Shown here one piece after another: positions 1-6,128 of a stretch of 8,110 bases of DNA. Each line of letters starts with the position of its first letter. Position 1 is the first letter of the stretch. This DNA comes from Planctomycetota bacterium (GTDB lineage: Bacteria > Planctomycetota > Planctomycetia > Planctomycetales > Planctomycetaceae). The translations under genes and the position numbers were made by a program. The stretch lies in the NCBI GenBank assembly GCA_027622115.1, contig JAQBZS010000285.1:1-8110 (forward strand), in the 5' to 3' direction. The notes below the pieces were generated by a model that was given only the letters and a program-made list of their open reading frames with translations, had not been told where the DNA came from and ran no database searches.

Positions 1-1
1 C

Positions 2-1579
2 GCCGGATGCGGCTGTTTTCTGTGGCGATCCCATTCCGTGGTGCATGTTGCGGTATCAACCGAGGAAGTCGCGAGTCCAACCGGCACGCACCGCGTGTTG
101 TGGTTCAGCTTGGCGATGTGCGCGTCCGTGATGTTGCTGGCGATCACCAATCAAGTCTGCACCGATGTTGCCGTGGTTCCGTTTCTTTGGGTCTTACCGC
201 TTACGTTGTACTTGTTGTCGTTCATTTTTTGCTTTGATAGCGATCGCTGGTATCGGCGATCGATCTTTACGCCTTTGATGGTGATTTCCTTTGTGGGAAT
301 CACCGTCGTGTTGTTTGCCGGGGCCAAGGCGTCGCTGCCGATGCAATTGGCTGCGTATTTGGGGGGACTGTTTGCCAGTTGCATGGTGTGTCACGGCGAA
401 CTCGTACGCATCAAGCCGCATCCCAGCCACTTAACCGAATTTTATTTGACGATCTCCGCAGGAGGTGCCGCGGGCGGATTGTTTGTCGGCCTGTTGGCTC
501 CCGTGATCTTTTCGATGTACATCGAATTGCATCTCGCGATGGTGGCCTGCTGCGTGCTGTATCTTGCCGTGCTGCATGTCGATCCGGAATCTCGGATGTC
601 CGGCGGAAAACTCGCACCCGTCTGGGTGGCGGCAGTCTTGGCGATTGTCGGCTTGAGCTATGCACTTAATGTTCAGCGGAACCAAGTCGCCGAAGGTTCG
701 ATTGCCATCGAGCGGAACTTTTACGGCATGTTGCGAGTCGCGGCGATGCGCGAGGACCGCCCAGGTGAGCTGACCGATCAAGTTTTCATGCAACACGGTC
801 GGACTCGTCACGGCATGCAGTACATGGCGGACGGGAAACGCCAACTTCCCACGATGTACTACGCTCGGCATTCCGGCGTGGGCCTGACACTCGACGTATT
901 GAAGACCGGTCCACAGCGACATGTCGGCGTGGTGGGACTTGGAGTCGGCACGTTGGCGACTTACGCGCGACCGGGCGATCGATTCCGCTGCTATGAGATC
1001 AATCCCGAAGTCATACGTCTCGCCACATCACACTTCACATATCTGGGCAACTGCCAGGGCGAAGTACAAACGGTGCTCGGCGACGCCCGCATCTCGCTGG
1101 AAGCCGAAGCACCGCAAGATTTCGACGTGCTGGTGCTCGACGCATTTTCGAGCGATTCGATCCCGACCCATCTGCTGACGCGAGAAGCCTTCGATGTCTA
1201 TCTGAAACATCTCAAACCCGATGGTGTCATCGCCGCGCACATTACGAATCACTATTTGCAAATCGACCCAGTCATTGCGGGAATCGCGGCCGAGTTCGGC
1301 TTGCACTGCAAAGTTGTCGAAGCCGCGCCAAAGCCGGCGATCGGAGCCACACTCAGTCGATGGGTGATTGCCACCCGCGATCCGCGAGCACTCGCCGCAT
1401 TACCCAACGACCGAATCGGCTCTGTCGTCAGCGACCTCGCCGCCGACACGATCCTATGGACGGACGACTGGAGCAATCTGTTTCAGATCGTGCGTTGGAC
1501 GGAGCCAGCGACAAGCCCAACTCGCGCCCCAGACGCACGCCTAACATCGACACCGGCAACCAAGAACCAACCCGAGTAG
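2..1579 (+). CDS. Membrane-anchored spermidine-synthase-like protein (5' partial)
   Basis: The reading frame is open to the left edge, so the true start is probably outside the window. A GTG at 38 is the first possible start inside, but no Shine-Dalgarno precedes it. About seven hydrophobic membrane segments lie between bases 95 and 680. A soluble Rossmann methyltransferase-like domain follows: glycine loop GLGVGT at 935-952, acidic residue in CYEINPEV (Glu codon 995), GDAR at 1079-1090 and DAFSSDSIP at 1139-1165. This is the pattern of the spermidine/polyamine synthase superfamily fused to membrane helices; such fusions usually carry more helices N-terminally, which fits truncation here. The substrate is unknown, since many of these fusions are not proven polyamine synthases. 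The last 20 or so residues are a Pro/Thr/Ala-rich tail. The gene ends 30 bp from a convergent gene. The family call is firm; the reaction is not. Confidence 0.85.
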   Translation, partial: AGCGCFLWRSHSVVHVAVSTEEVASPTGTHRVLWFSLAMCASVMLLAITNQVCTDVAVVPFLWVLPLTLYLLSFIFCFDSDRWYRRSIFTPLMVISFVGITVVLFAGAKASLPMQLAAYLGGLFASCMVCHGELVRIKPHPSHLTEFYLTISAGGAAGGLFVGLLAPVIFSMYIELHLAMVACCVLYLAVLHVDPESRMSGGKLAPVWVAAVLAIVGLSYALNVQRNQVAEGSIAIERNFYGMLRVAAMREDRPGELTDQVFMQHGRTRHGMQYMADGKRQLPTMYYARHSGVGLTLDVLKTGPQRHVGVVGLGVGTLATYARPGDRFRCYEINPEVIRLATSHFTYLGNCQGEVQTVLGDARISLEAEAPQDFDVLVLDAFSSDSIPTHLLTREAFDVYLKHLKPDGVIAAHITNHYLQIDPVIAGIAAEFGLHCKVVEAAPKPAIGATLSRWVIATRDPRALAALPNDRIGSVVSDLAADTILWTDDWSNLFQIVRWTEPATSPTRAPDARLTSTPATKNQPE

Positions 1580-1585
1580 ATCAGA

Positions 1586-1602
1586 ATCAAAAATCAAAAA
1601 TT
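1586..1602. repeat. A-rich 7-bp tandem repeat between convergent genes
   Basis: The 30-bp gap between the two convergent stop codons contains ATCAAAA twice in tandem (1586-1592 and 1593-1599) followed by ATT. It is strikingly AT-rich against its surroundings. I see no stable hairpin here, so a bidirectional intrinsic terminator is not supported. Confidence 0.5.
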
Positions 1603-1609
1603 CCCTCGT

Positions 1610-2275
1610 CTACTTGCGAAACGTGCCGAGGAACGAGCTTCTGAGTTCGTGATTGGTGAATTTATTGTTCAATCCTTCGCCCGTGAAACTCAGAGTCTTT
1701 GAATAGGCGGCGGACGAATCGTAGATCTTCGTCAGCGGCTTGTAGAAGACAGTCTCGTTGGTGCAAACGCAATCACCCTTGCGAAGCCCGCGCGTTTCGA
1801 TCTTGGCGATTTCACCGGCCTTGAAGATGCCGTTGCCGCTGAGATGATCGTTCTTCAACTCGAACGGCACGCTTTGAACCGACGTTACGTTCTTGGCGAG
1901 TCCCTTGGCGGAATCCTTGGCAAACGCCACCAGCGCGTCGCGTTGCGGCTTTGAGGCGTTTTCATCGACCAGGATCACAGCCTTGGTTTTGCCGGGTTTC
2001 ATGCCGAACACCCCGTCGTCACCCAACGTGCCTTGCGAGGTGACCACAACGGCCACACCCAAACCGTTCAACGAGATGTTGTTCCAAGTGCCCTGCTCAA
2101 CTTTCCAGGCCATCAAGGCTTCCTTGCCGGCCAATTCCATTTCCGCGTTGGCGAAACAGGGGCCGGTGTAGACGTCACAGGTTCTCGATTCCAAGTACTC
2201 GCCGCGAATCTTGGCGGCTTGAGACACGGAACACACAACCAAAAGAGCCACTAAAGCACATGCGGTTTGACGCAT
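1610..2275 (-). CDS. Secreted DUF1326 family protein
   Basis: This 221-residue protein has a Sec signal peptide (hydrophobic residues about 5-19, likely cleavage after SQA at 18-20), so the mature protein should be extracytoplasmic. The start of the mature part, with YLESRTCDVYTGPCFANAE at 27-45, and the following AWKVEQGTWNNISLNGL region at 56-72 match my knowledge of DUF1326. Four cysteines lie in the mature part: C33 and C40 in the first motif, and C169 and C171 in GDCVCTNE. These could form disulfides or bind a metal, which is inference. Start choice: ATG at 2273-2275 is preceded by GGAGG (complement of 2283-2287) with a 7-nt spacer. The partner often seen with DUF1326 in other bacteria, a DUF2182 membrane protein, is not here, so the gene appears to stand alone. 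Biochemical function is unknown. Confidence 0.82.
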   Translation of the reverse strand: MRQTACALVALLVVCSVSQAAKIRGEYLESRTCDVYTGPCFANAEMELAGKEALMAWKVEQGTWNNISLNGLGVAVVVTSQGTLGDDGVFGMKPGKTKAVILVDENASKPQRDALVAFAKDSAKGLAKNVTSVQSVPFELKNDHLSGNGIFKAGEIAKIETRGLRKGDCVCTNETVFYKPLTKIYDSSAAYSKTLSFTGEGLNNKFTNHELRSSFLGTFRK

Positions 2276-2282
2276 TGAACAG

Positions 2283-2287
2283 CCTCC
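2283..2287 (-). promoter_or_regulatory. Ribosome binding site of the DUF1326 gene
   Basis: GGAGG on the minus strand, 7 nt upstream of the ATG at 2273-2275. It fixes the start that gives a complete signal peptide. Confidence 0.75.
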
Positions 2288-2393
2288 AGAATGCGGATTG
2301 TGAACTGGCCCGCGATGTTGCCAACGTGAAACGCGGCCGATTCATCGCGGGGAATCGATTCTGTCAGCCACCTTCAACAGCGTCAAGAAGAAA

Positions 2394-2440
2394 GGAATTC
2401 CCCCGAATTCCCTCGGAAGCAAGGAATTCTGGCGAATTCC
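2394..2440. repeat. Two tandem 18-bp hairpin palindromes
   Basis: GGAATTC-CCCC-GAATTCC at 2394-2411 and GGAATTC-TGGC-GAATTCC at 2423-2440 are perfect 7-bp stems with 4-nt loops, repeated at a 29-bp period. Both units share AA or A before the first stem arm and a C at the last loop position. Four GAATTC hexamers therefore fall in 46 bp. There is no T-run on either side, so a simple intrinsic terminator is unlikely. They could be a dispersed palindromic (REP-like) element, a dimeric regulator site or a 5'-UTR structure of the HDAC-like gene. The pattern is directly visible; its role is not known. Confidence 0.85.
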
Positions 2441-2519
2441 ACTACGGCAGGTCAGGACACATCTTCCGAACACCGTATGATTCGGCCGCGCATTGGTCCC
2501 ACCCAAGTTTCGCAAAGCC

Positions 2520-2525
2520 GAGGAG
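2520..2525 (+). promoter_or_regulatory. Ribosome binding site of the HDAC-like gene
   Basis: GAGGAG ends 6 nt before the ATG at 2532 and only 3 nt before the adjacent ATG at 2529. The spacing favours 2532, giving an N-terminus that begins MPKPSTLVVHDENC. The upstream GTG at 2493 has no comparable site. Confidence 0.7.
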
Positions 2526-2531
2526 TGCATG

Positions 2532-3482
2532 ATGCCGAAACCATCCACATTGGTGGTCCACGACGAAAACTGCCTGAAGCACGACACGGGAGCAGGCCAT
2601 CCGGAACAGCCTGCCCGATATACGGCTGTCATGAACGGTTTGAAGCAAGCGGGGTTACTGGCCAAGGCTCGAACCGCAACTCCCCGCGCGGCCAACTTGG
2701 AAGACCTACGCCGGTGTCACTCGGATGACTACTTGAAAACCGCGCAACGCGATGTGAAGTCGGGCATGGACACGCTCAGTACCGGCGATACCGCCGTGTG
2801 TCGTGACTCATGGTCAATCGCCTTGCAGGCGAGTGGGGCGGCGTGTTTGGCCGTCGAGCAAGTCCTTGAAGGCAAGGCCAAGAACGCATTTTGCGTCATG
2901 CGACCGCCCGGTCACCACGCCACGCCGACGAAAGGCATGGGGTTTTGTCTCGTCAACAATGTGGCGGTCGCCGCTCGTTACGCGCAGGCGAAGCACAAAG
3001 TCGGCAAGGTACTGATCGTGGATTGGGATGTGCATCACGGCAACGGCACTCAGGACATTTTCTACGACGACGACAGCGTCATGTTCTTCAGCACGCATCA
3101 ATCGCCTTGGTATCCGGGAACCGGCGACGCCGATGAAACCGGTCGAGGCAAAGGGCTGGGGGCAACCATGAATCGCCCGTTTCCAGCCGGTTCCGGGCGT
3201 CGACAGGTTTTCCAAGCGTTCGAAGAGATGCGGGTGGTGGCCGAGAAATTCAAGCCGGAATTGGTGCTGATCTCGGCAGGCTTTGATTCTCGAATCGAAG
3301 ATCCGCTCGGCCAGTTTCAGTTGGTGGATCAGGACTTCGCGGACCTCACCGATTTCATGCTGAAGCTCGCCGACGACTTCGCCGACGGTCACGTCGTGTC
3401 ATTACTGGAGGGCGGATACAACCTCGACGGACTGGCGAAAGCTGCATCGGCGCATTGTGCTCGACTGCTGGCGCATGAATAA
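2532..3482 (+). CDS. Histone-deacetylase-like zinc amidohydrolase
   Basis: This 316-residue, single-domain protein of the arginase/deacetylase fold is predicted to remove acetyl groups from acetyl-lysine, an acetylated polyamine or a similar amide in the cytoplasm. All hallmark residues are visible: the His dyad H128-H129 in RPPGHHA, zinc ligands D166 and H168 in DWDVHHGNG, the third ligand D252 in AGFDSR, and the transition-state tyrosine Y296 in EGGYNLDG. The N-terminal HDENCLKHDTGAGHPEQPAR (residues 10-29) is typical of bacterial class II-like or HDLP/AcuC-like members. Length fits the family, there is no signal peptide, and the catalytic set is intact. A start at 2529 or GTG 2493 would add 1 or 13 residues without changing the domain. 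No acetyltransferase, acetyl-CoA synthetase or polyamine gene is adjacent, so the substrate cannot be deduced; acetylpolyamine amidohydrolase and AcuC-type protein deacetylase are both possible. Confidence 0.93.
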   Translation: MPKPSTLVVHDENCLKHDTGAGHPEQPARYTAVMNGLKQAGLLAKARTATPRAANLEDLRRCHSDDYLKTAQRDVKSGMDTLSTGDTAVCRDSWSIALQASGAACLAVEQVLEGKAKNAFCVMRPPGHHATPTKGMGFCLVNNVAVAARYAQAKHKVGKVLIVDWDVHHGNGTQDIFYDDDSVMFFSTHQSPWYPGTGDADETGRGKGLGATMNRPFPAGSGRRQVFQAFEEMRVVAEKFKPELVLISAGFDSRIEDPLGQFQLVDQDFADLTDFMLKLADDFADGHVVSLLEGGYNLDGLAKAASAHCARLLAHE

Positions 3483-3756
3483 GGAGCCTCCATCTGGCTG
3501 TACGGACTGTCCCAAAAATTAAAACCAGTCGCCCGCTCGATCCGGAAACGGCGCTGGATGGCATCCGCTGGACGCGGAACTCGGCATCGCCACGGACGGA
3601 TTCAGTTGGCGAGTCACGGGGATTGGCGATTATTTTTGGTCGTGCCAAGTTACCATCTACCTCATGTGTGCCGGGGTTCGACGAGTTGCCCTTGCAGTCA
3701 ACATCGTCTCCGGATGCCGCATTTCAGTTGCATCCGCTCATCAGGGGTCGCATCCA
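3483..3756 (+). other. Intergenic region upstream of the DUF1501 cluster
   Basis: These 274 bp hold no gene I can support. Just after the HDAC-like stop there is an AT-rich patch (3513-3524) flanked by GACTG at 3505-3509 and CAGTC at 3526-3530. This is a 5-bp stem with a 16-nt loop, too weak to call a terminator. A frame in phase with DUF1501 extends upstream of its likely start, but it lacks an RBS and would bury the Tat signal. The operon promoter should be here, but no consensus box is clear. Confidence 0.5.
3743..3747 (+). promoter_or_regulatory. Ribosome binding site of the DUF1501 gene
   Basis: AGGGG lies 9 nt upstream of the ATG at 3757. This start puts the twin-arginine motif at residues 17-18, the usual place, whereas ATG 3664 would add 31 residues in front of it. 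Confidence 0.6.
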
Positions 3757-5097
3757 ATGCTGAGTTTTGGTCGGGCAACTCTCAGGAATTGCCAAGGAAT
3801 CACGCGGCGTGACGTGTTTCAAGTCGGCGGGCTGAACTTGTTGGGCCTTTCGCTGGCGGAGACGCTCCGTCGCAATGCCGTTCACGCCAACGACGACAAG
3901 CCGCGAGGCGACCGATCCTGCATTTTCATCTGGCTCAATGGCGGGCCAAGTCACTTCGAGACGTTTGACCCCAAGCCTGATACGGATGATTCCGTCCGCG
4001 GCCCCTACGGCTGCATCAATACACCGGTCTCGGGCGTACGGATTTCCGAATTGCTGCCGATGTTGGCTCAACGGATGGAGAAGTACGCGGTCATTCGTTC
4101 CATGACGCACAAGAACAGCGGGCATGGTTCGACAGCCATGCTCACCGGCTTCGACAACAAGCTGGAAGCGTTTGGTGCCGTGGTGTCCAAGTTGCAGGCG
4201 GCCGATCGCGCGATGCCGCCGTACGTACATGTCGGCTCGACTCCCGGCGACGGCTCGCAGGTCACGTCGAACATCGATCGCGTCGGCGGCGGGACGCTCG
4301 GTTCGGCGTATGGACCGATTGCCGTGCGAGATCCGTCCGGGAAGAAGGTCGTGTTGCCGAACTTTTCGCTGTCCGCCGATATCACGGCCGACCGCTTCCA
4401 ACAGCGACAGGCACTGCTCGATGTCGTCGAAAAGTCCCGGCGAGAACTGGATCGGAGCCCGGTCGTCGCGCAGATGGATACGTATTATCGACGCGCCATC
4501 GAGATGCTGACATCGACGCGAGTCCGCGATGCCTTTGACCTCAACAAGGAACAACCTCGGCTGCGGATGCAATACGGGGCGAACTTTTTCGGCCAGGCCT
4601 GTCTGATGGCTCGGCGGCTCGTGGAAGCGGGCACGCGTTACGTCCAGATCAAGTGGTACGACGTGGTGGCGTTTGATGCGTGGGACTGCCACGGTGCGGA
4701 ACTTCCGGGCATGATGCGCATGGAGCAACAACTGTGCCCACGACTCGATCAAGGACTGGCAGCGTTGTTGGACGATCTCGACGATCGCGGATTACTGGAT
4801 TCGACATTGATCGTGGTTGCCGGCGAATTCGGGCGAACACCCAAGATCAACAAGTCGGGTGCCCGAGACCATTGGCCACACTGCTTTTCCGCGCTGATGG
4901 CGGGTGGCGGGATTCCCGGCGGGACGATCGTGGGTGGCAGCGACAAGAAAGGTGCTTATCCGGTCGAGCGTCCGGTGAGTCCGACCGAGTTTGCGGCCAC
5001 GATCTACAAAACCATGGGCATCGACACGACCAACGATTTGCGAATTCGCCCCTACATCAACAACGCACTTCCAGTTGGAGAATTGACGGGTGATTAG
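3757..5097 (+). CDS. DUF1501 protein, Tat-exported
   Basis: This 446-residue protein belongs to DUF1501, a family in the alkaline-phosphatase/sulfatase fold clan that is greatly expanded in Planctomycetota; its reaction is not established. The N-terminus carries a twin-arginine signal, ITRRDVFQVGG (R17-R18), followed by a hydrophobic stretch, so export as a folded, perhaps metal-loaded protein is likely. Family motifs visible: WLNGGPSHFETFDPKP around residues 60-74, the DCHGAELPGM segment about two-thirds along, GEFGRTPKIN starting at G356 (E357), and ARDHWPHC with D371-H372, a likely metal-site pair by analogy with the clan. Length is normal. In many planctomycete genomes DUF1501 genes follow a PSD1/DUF1549-DUF1553 cytochrome-like gene; here that partner is absent. 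Instead the gene leads a cluster with a propeller protein (8-nt overlap) and a sulfatase. Confidence 0.92.
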   Translation: MLSFGRATLRNCQGITRRDVFQVGGLNLLGLSLAETLRRNAVHANDDKPRGDRSCIFIWLNGGPSHFETFDPKPDTDDSVRGPYGCINTPVSGVRISELLPMLAQRMEKYAVIRSMTHKNSGHGSTAMLTGFDNKLEAFGAVVSKLQAADRAMPPYVHVGSTPGDGSQVTSNIDRVGGGTLGSAYGPIAVRDPSGKKVVLPNFSLSADITADRFQQRQALLDVVEKSRRELDRSPVVAQMDTYYRRAIEMLTSTRVRDAFDLNKEQPRLRMQYGANFFGQACLMARRLVEAGTRYVQIKWYDVVAFDAWDCHGAELPGMMRMEQQLCPRLDQGLAALLDDLDDRGLLDSTLIVVAGEFGRTPKINKSGARDHWPHCFSALMAGGGIPGGTIVGGSDKKGAYPVERPVSPTEFAATIYKTMGIDTTNDLRIRPYINNALPVGELTGD

Positions 5098-6091
5098 GAT
5101 TCGCTGCTGCTGCCTGATCTGGGGCATCGCCGTCACCGCGCTCTCGGTTCCGAGTGAATCGACTGCCGCGGACAAGCTTTCGCGGCCGACGCTGGTGATC
5201 TCGTTGACGTCCTTCCGAGACGACAATCGTTACGCGAATGTCTTCCGTTACGAGCTTTCGCCGACGGGCGAAGGCAAGTTCACGGGTAAGGTGACACCCG
5301 GCGGCAAGCGGAGCGACCATCATCCATCACTGGGCCAAGACGGCAGCATGTGCGTGTTTGCCGGCGAGGTCGTGGGGGCCGTCAATCAGATCTTGAGCTG
5401 GGACTTCTCGGCGAAGAAGTCGATCTTGTTGCCGATGCTCAACAGCAACTCCACGGCGCAAATGGCTCCCTCGTATTGCTCGTCCGCGGGGTTGATTGCG
5501 TTTGAGGCGTGGAATCGCCCCGGCAACAGTGGCCGCTGGGACATCTTGTTGTACGACATAGCAACCAAACGCTTTCTCGATTCACCCAGGCTCAACACCG
5601 CGAAATTCGACGAGCGAAAACCGGCTCTCAGCCCGAATGGAAAATGGATCGCGTTTACATCGAATGCACTCGGCAGTGAATCGTTGACCGACATTCGGCT
5701 TTACGATCGCGAGCGAGCCGACACCATCGCGCTGCCCGGATTGAATTCGACGGCAATGGATTCCGAACCTTCATTGAGCGACGACGGTCGATGGCTGGCC
5801 TTCGTTTCGGATCGACCGGGCGGTTCGGGTGTGCGGGACATCTATCTCTATGACCGGTTGAGCCGGCAGCTTGTGGCACTCCCCGGATTGAATTCACCGG
5901 GACAAGAGCAATCACCGTCGATCAGTCGTGACGGACGGTTCATCGCGTTCGTATCGGAGCGACTGGACGCCGCCGGTGAACGCGACATCTTTCTTTACGA
6001 CCGTCTCGCCAAGCAACTCGTTCCGACGCCCGGCCTCAATAGTGCGGGCGATGAGTACGATCCGTGCGTGATCGCGATTCCAGTCCGGTGA
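5090..6091 (+). CDS. Secreted PD40/TolB-like beta-propeller protein
   Basis: This 333-residue protein has a signal peptide (residues about 1-27, cleavage near STAA) and then WD40-like (PD40) blades. The core pattern of Pro-[SA]-x-[SL], two or three loop residues, Gly-x-x-[IL]-A-F recurs, for example PALSPNGKWIAFTSN, PSLSDDGRWLAFVSD and PSISRDGRFIAFVSE. A linker resembling LPGLNS starts at bases 5429, 5582, 5732, 5879 and 6026, giving repeat lengths of 51, 50, 49 and 49 codons. Five blades are visible; a sixth may form from the N-terminal strands and the C-terminal VIAIPVR. Such proteins bind partners or ligands rather than catalyse. True TolB of the Tol-Pal system also has a separate N-terminal domain, missing here, so tolB is not assigned. 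The GTG start (5090) lies inside the DUF1501 gene, with GGAG at 5077-5080 nine nt upstream, suggesting translational coupling. A role as scaffold or binding subunit for the neighbouring enzymes is inference. Confidence 0.85.
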   Translation: MIRIRCCCLIWGIAVTALSVPSESTAADKLSRPTLVISLTSFRDDNRYANVFRYELSPTGEGKFTGKVTPGGKRSDHHPSLGQDGSMCVFAGEVVGAVNQILSWDFSAKKSILLPMLNSNSTAQMAPSYCSSAGLIAFEAWNRPGNSGRWDILLYDIATKRFLDSPRLNTAKFDERKPALSPNGKWIAFTSNALGSESLTDIRLYDRERADTIALPGLNSTAMDSEPSLSDDGRWLAFVSDRPGGSGVRDIYLYDRLSRQLVALPGLNSPGQEQSPSISRDGRFIAFVSERLDAAGERDIFLYDRLAKQLVPTPGLNSAGDEYDPCVIAIPVR

Positions 6092-6128
6092 TACTCCGCC
6101 CACCAACTCCGCCCGCACAAGGATTCAC

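Larger units (their letters stand above)
2276..2531. other. Divergent intergenic region
   Basis: These 256 bp separate the divergent DUF1326 and HDAC-like genes, so promoters for both should lie here. Two adjacent palindromes are listed separately. On the plus strand TATGAT at 2476-2481 resembles a -10 box, but no good -35 stands at the right distance, so I do not call a promoter. Open frames crossing the region show no recognisable protein and have no convincing ribosome binding site. Confidence 0.6.

Noticed and set aside
2493..2531. Upstream GTG (2493) as start of the HDAC-like gene
   Set aside because: No ribosome binding site precedes it, and the strong GAGGAG sits just before the ATG pair at 2529/2532.
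2342..2695. Minus-strand open frame crossing the divergent intergenic region
   Set aside because: It overlaps the start of the HDAC-like gene and the twin palindromes, and lacks a recognisable product.
2814..3392. Minus-strand open frame (192 codons) opposite the HDAC-like gene
   Set aside because: It mirrors the catalytic core of the deacetylase-like gene and shows no independent support.
3623..3648. TTGGC...GCCAA inverted repeat upstream of DUF1501
   Set aside because: Only 5-bp arms around a 16-nt spacer; expected by chance at this length, and not clearly placed relative to a promoter.
3664..3756. Upstream ATG (3664) as start of the DUF1501 gene
   Set aside because: It would place 31 extra residues before the Tat signal and has no good Shine-Dalgarno; ATG 3757 has AGGGG at suitable spacing.
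3724..4752. Long minus-strand open frame (342 codons) opposite DUF1501
   Set aside because: It is antisense to a clear family gene, rich in Arg/His/Gln as expected for a codon-biased shadow, and shows no domain or ribosome binding site.
5040..5050. GCGAATTCGC palindrome inside DUF1501
   Set aside because: It lies in coding sequence specifying the conserved C-terminal part and does not match the twin intergenic hairpins.
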